Positions 10,501-25,400 of a stretch of DNA of 64,000 bases are shown here, in pieces. The translations under genes and the position numbers were made by a program. The stretch's first letter is position 1; every line of letters begins with the position of its first letter. The stretch is from Echinococcus granulosus. Lineage: Eukaryota > Platyhelminthes > Cestoda > Cyclophyllidea > Taeniidae. Where the stretch lies: positions 1,202,105-1,266,104 of the forward strand of contig NW_020170386.1 in the NCBI RefSeq assembly GCF_000524195.1, written 5' to 3'. A model generated the notes under the pieces. The model made no database searches. It saw only the letters and a list, made by a program, of their open reading frames with translations, and had not been told where the DNA came from.

Positions 10501-13500
10501 ACCAGATTGGCTTTGTAGCCCTTTACTGCATTTTGAATATCTTCCATCTTCATGCAATTAAAACATTCCTTCCACTCGATCTCCCAGATTCCACAGTTCC
10601 ATAACACTCTGTGGAACCATCTAAAACATCTTTCTCACATTTTAAGATTTTGCATAAAAATAAAAAATGATCCCTTTCTTCTTTGGACTCAGTGGGGTTC
10701 ATTTTAACAGTTTCCACTAGTCACTATAAAGTTAGCAGCTCAACATTAGTAAAGTGTAGAAACAGAAGATTTACTTTTAGTCCAGTTTTTAAGCTTTCAT
10801 GGTGTGTACCGTTTTATCCATTTTGGGATACATTTTAGACCACAGCAAGATATCACCTAAATATAGGTACGGCTAGGGGGAGTTTACGAAAGCTAAAACG
10901 AACATCACATGCATAACCGAATGCTTTAATTTGTGGAGGCTTGTAATAGAATGACGATAATGAAGAAACCTCACGGATAAGTTGCTATTCTTTGAAGTTT
11001 TATTCTTCAGTCCTCGAAGTGGATTGTAGTGGGACCATGCTAATGGGACCTAATTTGTATGCCAAGTAATTGATCTGCAAAACTAAAGAGAGTCCACAAC
11101 ATTCTCCTTCTAAAAGAAAAAATCCTGCTCAATTTATTAAGGCTTATCACTCATTTATAGAAAATGACTCATAATATTCCTGTGAAAGAACCGTTGCGCA
11201 ATAATTATTGAGTCCCAAAACAGGAATTTGATCCTGCAAGATTCCATCCCAATCTTTCGAAAAGAGCTTCATTTTATGGCGAAGCTTGAATAGTTTTGTT
11301 TTTTAAGTATGTTTTGACAGGCCAACCCTCAGCAGAGGGAAGTAAATATCTTAGGAGATATTCTAAAGTGCCGTTTAGTAAGTTTTGACACTTACCTTTA
11401 CTTAAATGCCACCACTACCTGGGCCTTGTACCGCACCCGTAGCTTAATTATCAGGGCTGAATTGGTGGAAGGGTTGGTGGGAGTACCAGTGGGATTCGCT
11501 AAGTGGCCTAATTAGAGGGTGAGTGAGGGAGGGAGAAATGGGTGGTTACTTAAAGCGAGAACGGACGAGATGTCGACATTTGGCGCTACCACCCCGCCTC
11601 CTAATCCGGTTGGCGCAGAGGCGAGCAGGGGTATGCACATAAGACCAAGGTCTCCATGACTCCCAACAACCAGATGATGGCGCCAGCGTTACTCGAACCT
11701 ATCCATACTTAGCGTTTATTACTTGATTAGCGAATTTTAGTTAACATAAGCTTAAGTGAAATTAATAGTGTCAGCGCAAATCCAGGAGTACGGAAAAAAT
11801 TCATTCCCATCGCTTTGGCATGAGTAATTACCTGTACTGATGGTAGAACTTGCATATTTTCTTTGTGCCGGAAGATGAAGCACTGGATATCTGTCAGACG
11901 AGCATTTACTAGTAATTTAACTAGCTTATGCGGATAAAGTTTTGCGTGACGCTATTTTTTCATTACCTTGTGTGTTCTGAGTAATATTGCGGAATTAGAG
12001 GTTGTAAGAACCAGCTTATCGATATCGAAGTTACCTAAATAAGTAGTGATACAGGATTTGGAGGCATGCAATGCAGCATTTTTGTTGTCATATGGAATCG
12101 AAAAAAGGGGCTAATCGTAGGAAGTAGGTATTAGCATGTTCTTAAGTCCATGTATTTATAAATTGGCTCTTTTATAGAATGTTCATATGGAGGAGCATTC
12201 ACCTAGTCGTCACTCATCGACGGGTATTACAAGGAGGTCTTTCATAAATCAAAATTATGTCAAATAGGCCTGTGGGTCATTAGGCGATATTTTATTTCAC
12301 GGCTGTTTCTATTCTGTTCTTCAGTTTATAACAGGATAATTGCATTTGGATGGTCATTTCTGATATCTGACATTGAAATTTGCATGTGTATCATGTTCCC
12401 AAAGCCAGGAAAATTGGAAGTCAAAAGTTAATGAGCTTCAGACTATGCCAGTGAAATTAAAACTTACGGAAGGAGATCAATAGTATCGACTTCTGTTTGA
12501 GTTTAGAAGGCTACGAAATTGAAAATAAATTAATTTACGAAGAGTTCTCTTAAATGTCTTTGGCGAAATGTTTATTAAGTGACCTCTAAGTTAATGCAAA
12601 TAGTTTGGAAGTTTCGCAAGACGGGGGGGGCGACACTTTCTTAACTCATTGTGAAGGGGAGCTGCACACATGTTGATGCATGAAGCCGCCAAGGGCGCCT
12701 ACAGCTCCAAGATATCTCCTGTTTCAATTATTTAGATTTGTCCACTTTCCTGCCTAATCCTCGGATATTCTAGAACGTTGCACTCCAGATCATGCCCTCC
12801 TGATTAGCTGATTTTACATGTAGATTTACTTTACGTGTGCTAGTAATCTCCATAAAACTAAGACTAATCATGCACGATAAGTACACAAGACTGGAGCCGC
12901 CCTGAGTGTCCGGGGTTCTCCATTGGCGTACACGCATGTCGGGCTCTCCCGGTTAATCGTACGATAATAAGAACGTCGGCAAAGAAGTCTTTGTTTACAG
13001 ATTACTTTGGTTGGGAATTCGACAGGATCCAAGCTCATGCAAATGAGCACCAGTTCATTAGGGAAACTAAAAGCATATTTTGAATAGATTGTGATTTCAA
13101 TGTTATAAATGTAATGAATTTGAATCAACGTCCAGCAGATATATTGTCGCAGGACTAGTGCATTCTCTGATTTGGAACTCTGAGCTTTTATAAATTAGTT
13201 GCCTTTTGTTAGGTATTTTTACCAACTGCGAAATTGACACTGTCTTGCGTAGAAGTTGATGTAATCTTTTAATTATTGGACGTTTCAGTTTGTTTTCAAG
13301 GTCTTACAAATTGCGTTCTGAGAGTTGCCTGTCTTGCTCTACAAGCTGTGGCGCATTCACATCGTCGGTGCGTATGTGTAAGGTCCCATTGAGAAAGACG
13401 GGAATGAGGTGGTGGCAATGAGGGCAGAGGGGGCGGGAGGGCGGAGGATAGAGTGCGTGGAAGGAGTGCGACCATGAGAGAACGCCGGGTTGATGTGATA

Positions 13501-15031
13501 ATGAGAGACCGCGTCATCTGCACATGACGTGGGCACAGAGAGCCCTGTCTTTGGTGGTGGCGATGACGGGTGAAGAGAGGAGGGGGTATCCAGCCAAGGC
13601 TGGAAAGCGAAATTCGAAAATGACTGGATACGATTTTGAGGTTCTTACATTAGTGCTTTATGTTTCATCCGGCAATCCAATCAGTAAGGCAGAAAAACTC
13701 ATTTTACAAGAAGCCTGATGTTTTTGCCAAAGCGTACAAGGCTCGGCAATTATTTGACGTTCTGAAGAGTTGAAGGAATTCTCTTGACGCCACAATTAGC
13801 GGTTCGGCGTCGTAAACGTGCACTGGTTCTCAAGGAGCTTGCAGAGTTTTTTGTTGCTGTAGTGCTAACTAAAGGCTCAAATACAAGTGTTTTAATGGTG
13901 GGGCGCCTAAGTACGTGACGAATTACACATTTATTTGACACATGATTTAATTTCTCCAATTTTCATTAATAAATTAGTTTAGCTTTACATTGGAAAATAC
14001 GTTAACATCTTGGAAAATAACACTAGTAAAAAAGTTAGGATTTTCTGTGGATTGTTGTACTCTTCGCCTAATCAATGGTTGCTCGGTTAGGGCCAATATT
14101 CAAGCAAAACAAATGCCTAACTCCACTTTTATTTCAGCTAACAGCGAACATTAAGAAAAAATGTTTTTGTAGATCGTGGATGATAGCAATGGCGGACTAA
14201 TGTGCCACCGTATATCTGCGTTACAGATCTTTTCACCCAAGGTACATTCTTTCAATTTTGGAACGGTGATGTCGGAAAAGGGTCTGACAGCTGGAAGATC
14301 AAGATTAAAATCTGGCTAGCTTAATCTACATTACTTCATTTTTATAGTTTATAGACCATGATTATTAATATGCCAAAACAGCATGAGCTTTGCAAGTGAT
14401 TAAACTGCATGAGCATATTTGAAATTCAGAAATATTGCAATTCTACGTAAGTGGCCTTACATCTTGGGCCAATTTTAGCGTCACAGAGAAAAAACCAGGC
14501 TGAATGTGATCATACGAACGTCGTCAAACCTCACCAGTAACCAATTTACTTTACTCATCGGTATTACATAACAAGTACGTTTGAAAAAGTAGTGAAATGC
14601 TTCTTTATCTGCATCATGATGGGGTGGGTGGGCACATGTACATTAATGCAGTTAATTCTGACTGTTAAGGATATGGGAATGAATTAAAGTTAGTATTTTA
14701 AACTTTATCTAAGATAGTTTTACAAATTTCATTAACTGTACTTAGTGATAACCAAATGACGCATGTACAATTTTAAAAGTCCAATCCCGAAATGCAGTTG
14801 TGCAAAGTGATTTGCGAATAGAATGCTTTAACTCACGTGATCATCTTCAAAATTATAGGCTTCAAACAGGTGAAATTGTTATTAATGCAATGGTTTTTTT
14901 CAACATTGGCTCACAAAGGCAAGAGCTCAGTGATGAAATTGATACTTCGAGCCTTTTCCAGCGCGTGAGAGCGAGCAGGTGCGGTTGGGTAGGAAGAAGG
15001 AAGGTGTTTTATCGCTTAAATCATGGGAAAC
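7510..15031. other. Gene-poor region upstream of RPS11
   Basis: The first roughly 100 bases should hold the RPS11 promoter; no TATA box is obvious. The rest is AT-rich and no coding exon was recognised. Two islands richer in GC stand out. The first, about 11,395-11,700, reaches about 65% GC in one 60-base line and contains TTAATTA and CTAATTAG homeodomain-type cores. The second, about 13,300-13,620, is purine-rich on the + strand, with a CCAAT-type box near 13,676. Their function is unknown. Confidence 0.5.
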
Positions 15032-15131
15032 NNNNNNNNNNNNNNNNNNNNNNNNNNNNNNNNNNNNNNNNNNNNNNNNNNNNNNNNNNNNNNNNNNNNN
15101 NNNNNNNNNNNNNNNNNNNNNNNNNNNNNNN
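15032..15131. other. Assembly gap (100 N)
   Basis: Exactly 100 consecutive N characters occur here, the conventional placeholder for a scaffold gap of unknown size. Open frames reported across it are artefacts. Distances between features on its two sides are therefore uncertain. Confidence 0.99.
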
Positions 15132-18100
15132 ACACAGAAAAGGACGAGCTGACGAGGCTTCTTTTCTTACTTCATCGATAGAATAATATACTGAGAAGCA
15201 TACTATAAAGTTTGGTTGCCTGCGCTCCGTCACTTATCAATCATCGCATAACAAAGCGCATCTAAGTCTTCCTTACAGCCTCTGTCGACGAAAGAGTATG
15301 AGTATTAATCCATTGCAATACGAGCACCTCTATGCATTATTGTACAGCTTGTCAGTCTCTTGATTTGAATAACATTCTTTACGAATTTGGCATTAATGTG
15401 CAACTTGAATCACACGCAGACTCACACTCTGAGAGGATAATTAATGGCGTCATGCTAAATACAACGGAAATATTTGCTTGATAGGAAAGCAACTTTGAAC
15501 TATCTACAAACAGAACGTTATCTAAATAACAAAAGTGGACGACAATGATTGTCAGACTAAAGAACATTTAGTAGTAGCTATAACTTCACTTCGATAACGA
15601 CGGTATTAATTCAAAGAGAGCTGTGATTGGAGGCTGGAAATTATGGGCCTGGTGAACTACTTCGATGAGCATATATGGGGTTCGAAATTGAACTTAGGAA
15701 TAAAAGCTCCCCAGAAAACAGCAGCCTGTGCAAAACGCCCGTGTTGCTTGGAGCTCATTAACTCACTAAAGACATTCGAAAGTGGGATTTAGATTTTGCA
15801 TTCCCCCTACATGAATTTATGTTTTCAATGCTACTGCAATGGTTTTTTCATATATTTCGGGATGTTTGGAGTTGTGCAAGCAGAATGCATGTTTTGTTTG
15901 AAAGACGGCAGACTGACACATCAATCATAGGATGATTCCCTGTGGCGTAAATTGGCTTCAGGCAATCATGAAAAGCATGATAGAGTACTCAGCTTCTAAA
16001 AATCCATATCCAGCCCCATCTCTTCAGGCCAACCACTGCCACTGCATAAGTCTTGGCGCTTATTAGCTAATCACAAGTCATCTAATTGAACATTCTCTGG
16101 ACCAAATTCTAAGCCAAGTTTAATTAGTCTACCACAGTATATGTGAAAAAAGTATTTTCTTAGTATATCCTTTATTATTAAAGATGAAGTTAATTAAGTA
16201 GAAGTCAAAATCGCATTCATTACCCTCTCCTGGAGGAGACATTTAAATACTCCCTCCTGTTACTTACCATAAATTAAACGGGATTTATTTAATATGCTTT
16301 CCACATAAATATGTCAATGACGAAAACTTAGAACCAGTAGAAAGTTGACAACACTCGTGGAAAAAATAACGCGTTTGCTTAACAAATAGGAAACTGATCA
16401 TATTTTAAACCCATAAGAGCCCGCATTAGCATAAAAGATATTAGAAACTTTGCTAACATAATCAAAACATCAACGCAAATTTAAACTTAGAATAAAAACT
16501 TTTAAAGATACATTATATTCAGAGGCAAGTTATAAGTAGATAAATGGATAAGAAAAGAATCGCTAAGGTAACCATAATAAGTAAATTCCACTTATTTTTA
16601 AATTAATCCTAGCTCGCAAACGCAACCGTGTCAAAATAAATGCTTCATTGTTTAAAATTAGAGGCCTCGACACAATTAAACTGATTGGGAGTGAAATGCA
16701 TCAGTTTTTGACAATACTTTTTCAATGACATAAAATTAATTTTGAAATGGGGTGGTTTGAGAATTGCTGTGATAAAGATCAAAGGTCAATGTGAATGACA
16801 ACGGATCTTCAATACCACCGCTTTCACAATAGTGGATACAAGGAGGTGAGAATTTACATATTAGTTAAAATACTGTTAGCAGTAATTAAAAAGATCGGGT
16901 GATTAATACTCATGTAAATTACTTCAACTGTCAAGGAAAAAATATTTTCACAAAATATGGAATTGATAAAGTATTTTGTGGGACAACGGTGTTCCGTTTG
17001 TAAGCGGAGCAAAGGCAAGGCATTCGTCTAAATGTTCTACATAAGTGTAGTTGTTTAATAGCTCTATTAACTTTTTTTATTTATATGCAGTAATGGGTGA
17101 ATTTGCTATAATGAGTTTTTCTTCAAATCTATAAAAGCTGCCTTGAACTACAAAGTTCTCTAAAAATAGGTTTTTAAGGGATCTTTGGAGGGTTGTTCAT
17201 TAAATAAGTTTAAGTCCATGTAATTAGCCTCAGTTATTTGCTCAGGTACAGGGGAGTGACATCTAGCAGTCTGAGTAGCCTTAGCTTAAGTTCATCCATG
17301 ATAAATCAGTTTGCGTGCAACGTTCGATTTTCAAAGAGCTCACAGGGAAGGTACACTCTATGAATTAACTTTTCCTAATTCAAAATTTGTAGTTAAAATG
17401 GATTACCTATGTAAAAAATCTCAACTTCTCAGATGAATTTTTAGAATTTTCTGGTTTAAAGTGATACACATATTCAATCCGTAGCCGTTGTTTACCTTGC
17501 ATTTTAGGAGGCAAAGATCCCAGGAATAAGGTGTCTGGTGGTTGCCGGCAATTTCACTGATATGGGCGGAGAGCGTGTGAATTTTCGCGGATCTGTTTGA
17601 CGATGTTTGTAGTGGGTGCCTCATCTGGTCGCAAAAACGTTTACTACCAACAGACTACAAAAATTTGGCCTAAGCAGTAAGTATAAATAGCGTATTAGCC
17701 ACCTTGCATCTCAAGAGAGATTACACAATTTGCCGATGCTTAAGCGGTTTTCTGCAAGATTGTAAATAAATAAATTGAACAAATGAATGGATTACTATGT
17801 GACTAACGACTGTATCACTTTAAAAGCTCCAATAAAATAGGTAGGGAAATTCGAGACGTGGACTTTGTTGGCTGTCCCTAAGGCAACAAATACATAACCT
17901 CTGATTTCGTGCATTTTCCATTCGCGTGGAGTAGGTGGTCAAAATCGTTCTTAGACTCAACACCAAGGTTCACACCATTTGCTAAACAAGAATCTCAGAC
18001 GTCACATTTTTCATCAGAACTCAGTATAAGTTTGCCTGCAATCTAACGCTTTGAAGCTTAAGTAATTCAGGCAATACTAAGTGCTTCTTATGATGCTTCA

Positions 18101-21100
18101 GAATGGCCGAATTAAGGGTTGTGCCAGTACTAAGGTCTCAATCTTTTGTGGTATATCTGACTTGTGAAATCCGTTAAATGAAGCTAAGGCTATCTTAGAA
18201 ATAAATGGAATTTAATTTTTGCGATCTTAAAATAACCGAAATCAAAGTTTCACGGAACCTTAAAATAGTGTGCCCTTCATCTAGCTATTGTCGAGGTTTT
18301 ATAAAAAATTACAAATGGGTTGTGGCTGACTTTTTTGTTTATTATACCTCCAAAGTTACCTGAGCATCCCTCAGGTTGGCGAAACAACAATTTTTTTGAA
18401 CATTCTAATTGGGAGGCACTACCAATGGTAGATGACTGTGACATTTCAATTAGTGAAAATTCCGCAGTTCTTTGTGGTTGTCATTGGGATCTTCCCATTG
18501 TCTGTTCAATCCCAGTTGATAAAAGCACTATGCAATTAACATATAAGCACAGGTATTTTGAAGCGATTTTATTGTAAGTGGAAATCAATTCGTTGGAATA
18601 TTTAAATATTTGTTAATAACGATATAAAAACAAAAGTGATTTAAAAGTGTAACAGCTACTAACCAACTCACCAGTAATGTTTTAGCCAAAATGCAACCGG
18701 TTCATTTAGTTTCTTAAGACATGATTCCAAGATCCATTTCTATCGTTCCTATGGTGGTGGCTTGGATGGATTATGGGAAACCGATTGAATGGCTATGTAC
18801 AGCCTTAATCCAACCCCAAGACGGAGCTAAAAGGAAAACGAAAAATTCGTTGAGGGCTTTTGGAATGAACAGAAAACATGCTGAGGCGAGGTATAAGAGT
18901 CAAATGCCAAGGGCACATCAACAAATGCAATAAATTTTCATTGGTAAAAGTTCTAATTGAAAAATTGGAGTTTTATAATTAACTCGTAGTCCACTTCTTT
19001 GAAAACAAACCCAGAATTTCTAAGATACTCTTAACAACGTTCTTATGAACACAGAAAACAATTATTGAGAAGCCATAAAACATGTCGGTGATATGTGGCT
19101 TTTACGAGTAAAAGGGGGTTTGACTCGACATAACCATTCCCGCTGTCATCCAATCAGAGATTCTATTTGCAGCATACCATTCAATTCACACATGGGTAAT
19201 ACTATACTGGCAAAATTGGACGAATTACAGCCTAGACTGCTTCCTCATTTTGAATATGGAAACAAGGATCATGTTCACTTAAACTTTATAGCCTCTCTTA
19301 GACTTTCCTTCTCACTAGAAACCCAAATATTGAAAATAAGGTGTTTTATTTCCACAATGAGGAGTTCTTTTTAATCAAAAGAAATTTGGTCGGAGTTGAT
19401 GCTTTTTACATTGAAAACTTGTAAGGTGTCTATGGTGTGTCATTTGAAATGATCTATTTTAGTCCGGTGGAACGCACTTCCCAGTACATCCATCAAAAAT
19501 GCAACAGGATCGCTATTTGACAAACATTTTACTAGTTGTAAAACAGAAAATGCTCTAGTTTTTAATAAGTGTTTCGTTCAAATGAAATATGGGAGGGGGC
19601 AAGAAGTGTTTTCGGAATTCCATCTGTTACGATAATTTAAATCACTCATCTCCCGGATTCCGCAATAGATACATGATTACTTCAATTCCTTGCACAAATT
19701 TAAATAACGGTTTGTCAGGATAGCCTCCATGAATATTTAAGGAATACCACCTGGCAATAGCACGCATGTGCGCATGGGAGATGATATTGGGGAAAATCCG
19801 GAGAAATTCCGAAGCAAACGCAATGCCAATGATGGTAAACCATCACTTATCCTGGATGGTCTCACGCTTCTTCCGCCCTCCAGCGTAGCCTTTGAAAAAC
19901 TTTTTAGAGCAGTTCAGGACTTTTATTGTTGAGCCAAAGAGCCAAAGCAAGCAAAGGTTACGGCGATAGAAATGTAGACAACTTAGGATCTCGCATGCCC
20001 ACCTATTCATATCCACTCACTAGGTACTGGAATTTCTAACTTTCTGCCTGCTGCCGTAAATTGGTAGCTTAAATTATTTTATTAAAAATGCTTCCACATG
20101 TACCTAACACTGCAACTACATGTCCCTCAACACTCACATTCGCACTGGTATTTCGAGCGGTGTACAAGACTCAAGGAGTTGTGAATCATCCACCTGGCCA
20201 CAACTCTCGAAGGAATGCGATGAAGGTCCTAATTATACCAGTTGGCGCCTTGTTCTGATCTAACAGATACGACCATTAGGCCTCCCTTTTCCCTGCAAAA
20301 TATATGCTTCAGAGTTAAAAATTTACATCCAGGCTTGATATTTCGTTTGGAAACAATGTGGCTTTATCCCCTCTTTGCCTGCTTCTTCAAAACTTAAGAA
20401 CTCTGCATCGCGAACCTGAAGATATATACACAGTAAGTTGAATATTTTCTCGAGTACAAGGTACTGGCGAAAATGACATTAAGCTTTCTGTCCCTTCCTC
20501 AGCCATTAATGAGATCGGTTAAATAACTCCTGCAGCTCTTTCTTGCATAACAAATGTATTTGTGAATGTTGTACATGGCATAACTAGGAGGAAGTAGTAT
20601 TCGGCATCTATGTTAATCAAGGACACCTTTGGGCACATAAAAACGTGAGAACATTTGAGGTAAAACAATCGAAAAATAATACATATTTAGAGTTCGCTAA
20701 ATGTAAGAGTGTTTGCGGCAGTCATATGAATGGATAAGAAATAAATTTATTTTGTACAGCTTGCTGCAGGAATAATTATTGAAAGAGTAACCGGGTAAAT
20801 CCAATAGCGAGTAAATAATTCGCAAGGAGTGCTTATGGCCCTCCTCCATTTAAGAGGGGATGAGTGGGTGGCGTGCACAAAGTATAAGCATCTCCACAGG
20901 GGTTTTTTTGGTACTAAACTGCCAGGGCAAAATACTGACAGTTGCCACTTTCCTCCTTGTTTAGTATGCTTAGTAGACGCACAAGTAAGGCGTCGGCATC
21001 GGGGTTATGACTGCCAACCTCTATGGGTTTACAAAAGCTCACAGGAACAACTGACGCCACTTGGAACGCGATAAATTCAATGCAAGCACGTTTGTTGCTG

Positions 21101-21999
21101 TTGCAGTTGTGCGATCATCAGAAATGGGAGTCGCTTCTACAGCAACTTTGCCACGAGTGCACTAAGAGGTTTAATTAATTCGTGAAGTGAATGCACCACT
21201 ATAAATTCCGGAGAGTCTTAATGATGGCATCTAGGACCTCTTCAAAATATGTCGAATCTCACACAAACGGGACACTTCTAATTGGCGTAATGCTGTAAAA
21301 TTGTGAATTCAATTTCCTCAAAAAGGTCATAAATAAGGCTACAAATATGACGATGAACCTTAGAAAATTCCCATTTGAAGGAAATATTTTCATCAAGTCA
21401 TCGATTACAACTTAACACTGACCTGCCCCGAAGTGAAACTAAGAGTTGACTCGACATCGTATTCTGAATGCAGCTCAGGCTGCCACCAGCAACTAGCCCA
21501 GCTGACATTGAAATCTTAGATTTGTTTAGCCATGCTGTGCAGCCATCATTGAGAAGGGGCTGAGAACAACGTAGTATCAAGCAAAAACGGTCAAGTAAAA
21601 GCCTCTATGCGAATCTACCGATTCAAACTGCCTTGTTGTGCGATTTGTGAGTTATAAGAATAATTTTCGGGGATTCCTCTAACTTGTTAATGGTTCCATC
21701 TGAAGAGAAGCAACTTTTGAAATGCAGTATATCTGTATTTCAAACACTTATTAACCATGGAGTTCAAGCATTGAATGTGGTAATACATCAAAATAAATAG
21801 GCTTGTTCTAGTGAAGTTGGGTACTGCCGTGGATTAAAAGAAAATTATGGGATAAGTTGGTTTATGAAAAAATTATTATAGTTTTACGAAAGAGTATTAA
21901 GGAGTGTGATATCTAAATCTGGATTGGCATGGCAGAATAGTGAGATGGAACTTCTGAATATTCTTCCCGTGTTTTCCCATTAGGCAGAACCTTGTTCTT

Positions 22000-22470
22000 T
22001 CAGCAATGGTGAGCTTGTGGTTGGAACCACGTGCACACTGACACACATACACAAAGAGATGACGGTGCGACTAAGGGACCAGGTGAGAGTGCGCATGAAC
22101 GTGGAAACCTATAGATGTCTGTGGCCTCGTGGCCATCCACGCATATGGGCGTGTGGCGACAACTGAGAGTGCATGCACAAGTGCGCGTGTGTGGGTTGCC
22201 CTGATTGGCTGTATGGAGGGGAGCGTGGGCTGGCTGGTGGGTGGACGGACTGACGGACGGAAAGAGGATGGAGGCACGAGACCTACTTGTCCCACCTCGC
22301 GCTCACCCACAGCGCACTTAGCAGACCCGTCTCAACGACCCATCCAACCACCCATTCAACAATACGCAAGGGGACCTCAGCCACGTCTGCTCCATGGGCC
22401 TCGTTGTTGGTCCGTTCTAACAAGCTACTGGAATATTACACTCCGTCTTCGCTACCAGCTGAGTAAGTTT
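22000..22470. promoter_or_regulatory. GC-rich island with CCAAT box and strong donor-like site (candidate promoter / 5' exon)
   Basis: One 60-base line of this island (22,201) is about 67% GC, inside an AT-rich region. It carries CTGATTGGCTG, an inverted CCAAT box with good NF-Y context, near 22,201. G-rich sequence on the + strand (22,180-22,285) is followed by C-rich sequence (22,285-22,385). Just after the island, a GTAAGT motif at 22,463 matches the donor consensus. This combination fits a promoter with an untranslated first exon, possibly for the protocadherin 10 kb downstream on the same strand. No conserved protein is encoded. Confidence 0.25.
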
Positions 22471-25400
22471 GTTATTCATTCCTAAATGACTGATTACGAG
22501 GTCGAATAGAAACCAAAAGCTACCTATTAGCAAGGTAAAAATATGTTCATGTAATTTTCGTTTGTCTTTGATCCTTGTCACATTTCGTAAAGGGACAGCT
22601 TGACTCTCAATACTCACTTCTAGCCCTCCTATTAATGGGAAAAAAAGTGATGCAAAAATAAGGATTTTTAAGACGTGTTTGGAAAGTTAAAAAATTCCTA
22701 ATGAGTCCTTTTAAAAATTCCAACCAAAATGCCTGCCCACATGAGCCAAGATACTTCAAGCTAATAGGTGATTTGTCACTAGAAATTAATGGCAGCTTGG
22801 ATAGAATTTCCCTAGGGAAATTTCGCGTCTTCCATTTAGTCAAAATCGGAAGCTGCTCTCATTCTACTTATTTTGGGTGAATTAAAGTGAAGAAGGCCAC
22901 TTGTTGATGTTTAAGCATCCGCTTTTGGTAGACCTATTTTTATTAATAACTGAATTATTTTTCCGGGGAATAGATTCTATAGAAGTCAAGTGTAAAAGCC
23001 ACATATGTGATCGCTGGAAACCTAAAAAAAATCTTGCTCAAGTTATTTGATCTTTAAATAAAGTATGCAATCTAAAGTGGCACACAAGGATATATTACAT
23101 GAATTTGGGCTGCGTAAAAGCGGCAAAACTTCATATTCAGTAGTGGGTGAAATCCCATAAGGTTAAAGTAAAACCTGCACGTATGAGAGAAGACGTGGGT
23201 GCATTTCGTGGATAGGACGCTATAAGGGTAGTGAGGCGGAAAACTGAAAAATTTGAAGAAATCAAACTTTGAAGCGTGAGCATTAATCCATTAATGAGAC
23301 CGTCTTTAGAAGCGGTGAAAGGAAATAAACTTATCTGCGCGGTGTCGAAAAACACCATCAACGACTGCGTACAGTTGCATTTAAGCAGCTTGGGAACTCC
23401 CAAAAATGTGGATATCTTGACACCTGTTATAGATGTAGGTTACAGCAAAAGTTGAAGGGAACATGAGTGGTGTAATGAAAATTTCCTAGCCTAGATGGCA
23501 CTACCAAAGGCTTACCGATAGATGCACAACTAAATGCATAAAATTATATAAATGCGAAATTTCCTTATCATAATAACTAAGCAACATCCGCTTCAAATGT
23601 AACGCATAAATTAACAGACCATTTGAGCGGTGGGAATTCGAGCATTAACATCACTGAACATAATTCATTTTTAATGAATGTCGATTTAAATAATGCTCCT
23701 TCATTCTTACGCACACATTCAATTTTAACACAAAAACAACCTAACATGAGACTGTTTTACTGCTAAGTGCTGTAAAAGAAAACAGCTAGCAACATTTTAC
23801 CCACAAGACTTAGTTGACGAGTTTTAAAGGACTAGGAAATCACAAATGCGAAACGGTTTAATAAACTGTCACAGTAAACGCGGTCGTTAATTACGATGAT
23901 TATTGTTGCCCTCAGTAGAAACGATTTACCACCATCACACCCCCGGGTGGAGTGTTCAAATGAATACGTGACTGATGCAAATTTTAGCTCGCGAAGCCTT
24001 TTTTTAGCTGATCATCTTGATAAAGACTACAGCCTCAAAGTGGTATTGTAGTTTAATCTCCAAGTCATTGAAATGTGACGCTCTTGCATATGTCACTAAG
24101 AGAAGAATCGGCCATAGCGTCAATTGAAGTTAAAATATTTTGACAAGATTAGCAAAACTTGACTCTACTGGGTTCGGTTTCACAGCTTTTTGCAAACTAT
24201 ATCGTAAAGCTCAGATAAATTCTACTTTCAGAGACCTTCCTATCCAACTACACAGTGGGTAAATGTAGTCCTTGGATGAAATGGGGCAATGCTTACATGC
24301 ATGAGACTTAAGAGGATCCAAAAATTTAAACATGCGGAAAAGACGCTATTCAGGCTTGAGGTTCGGGAATGCAACGGGAGAGCTAGTTATATTTTATCCT
24401 GGGGTAGTGTTGGACCTCTTCCTGAGCCTCTATTCTATTATTTGTAAAGTCAATAAACATATAAGGGATATCATTTTTAAGTTCACTGGGAATTTCGGAT
24501 TCATCGATTTCATTATATATCTAAGCTACTGATTTTAGTTAATGGGCTTTTGTTTTTCATTGGTTGTCACAGGAGATTAATAAAATTATCGAAATTTATG
24601 CTTCTTTATAGATGGATAGTCCTTTATTCTAAAGAACACAGTTGGGGCTCTAGTTTTTTAAAACTAAACGATATGAAAACATTTCCTTCTTTAATTTCAT
24701 CTACTGTATCCAATTCCAAATCAGCGGCTCTGAATTATCAGAATTACGCTCTTCGCTCGAGTGGCATATTTGACCATTGTATGGCAGCATTGGCAGGAAA
24801 AGATATTCTACTCCGAAGACAGCCCTATTACCTCACTTCAGACTAGTCTCACCGAGATGGAAACTGCATATGATAATGGCTTTCGATTGCTATTTCAATG
24901 CTTGCCTCCAATTTACGTCTGGGGATGCACAAAACTTACCCAAATTGACGCATTTACCGCTTTGGCAGGATGTCTAGTCTGGGTTGCTCGCAAATGTTCC
25001 GGTGTTAATCGATGCTTGGAGGCGAAAGCGGAAGGGATGGAGGAGGCGCCTAAAATGAGCGACACGATAGGAAACCATTAAACCACCACGGTTTTCTTAG
25101 CACGCGGAATCTTCCTCCCTCCCTATGTGGGTATGCATGTGAGTTAACGCTGTGTGGTGTGGCATTCATGTGCGTTTAAAAGCCCAAGTCGACAGCAAAC
25201 AGAAATATATCAGTTGACAATCGGCCAAAGGGTCACGCAAACAGGGGGATGAAGTACAAAGGTAGCTCGCTGATTTCATGTCCACTGTCAATATAAGTAT
25301 ATTGGCTTCCCAATGGGGATTTACAGACTCGAATTCGCTCTCGCACTTTCCAACCGCTTCTGGAGCCAAACCTTTCAGCAGTATTTGTACTTGAATAGAA

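Noticed and set aside
15021..15233. Open frames running through the N block
   Set aside because: They are products of translating 100 N as unknown residues; there is no real sequence behind them.
15670..15700. tRNA B-box-like GGTTCGAAATT
   Set aside because: It lacks the terminal CC of the B box, and no A box or cloverleaf could be drawn around it.
20511..20532. Bantam-like TGAGATCG sequence
   Set aside because: The match covers the seed only, and the upstream sequence cannot pair with it.
21088..21106. GTTGCTGTTGCAGTTG shared with 31,555-31,570 as a dispersed repeat
   Set aside because: The identity is limited to a low-complexity 16-mer and the flanks do not align.
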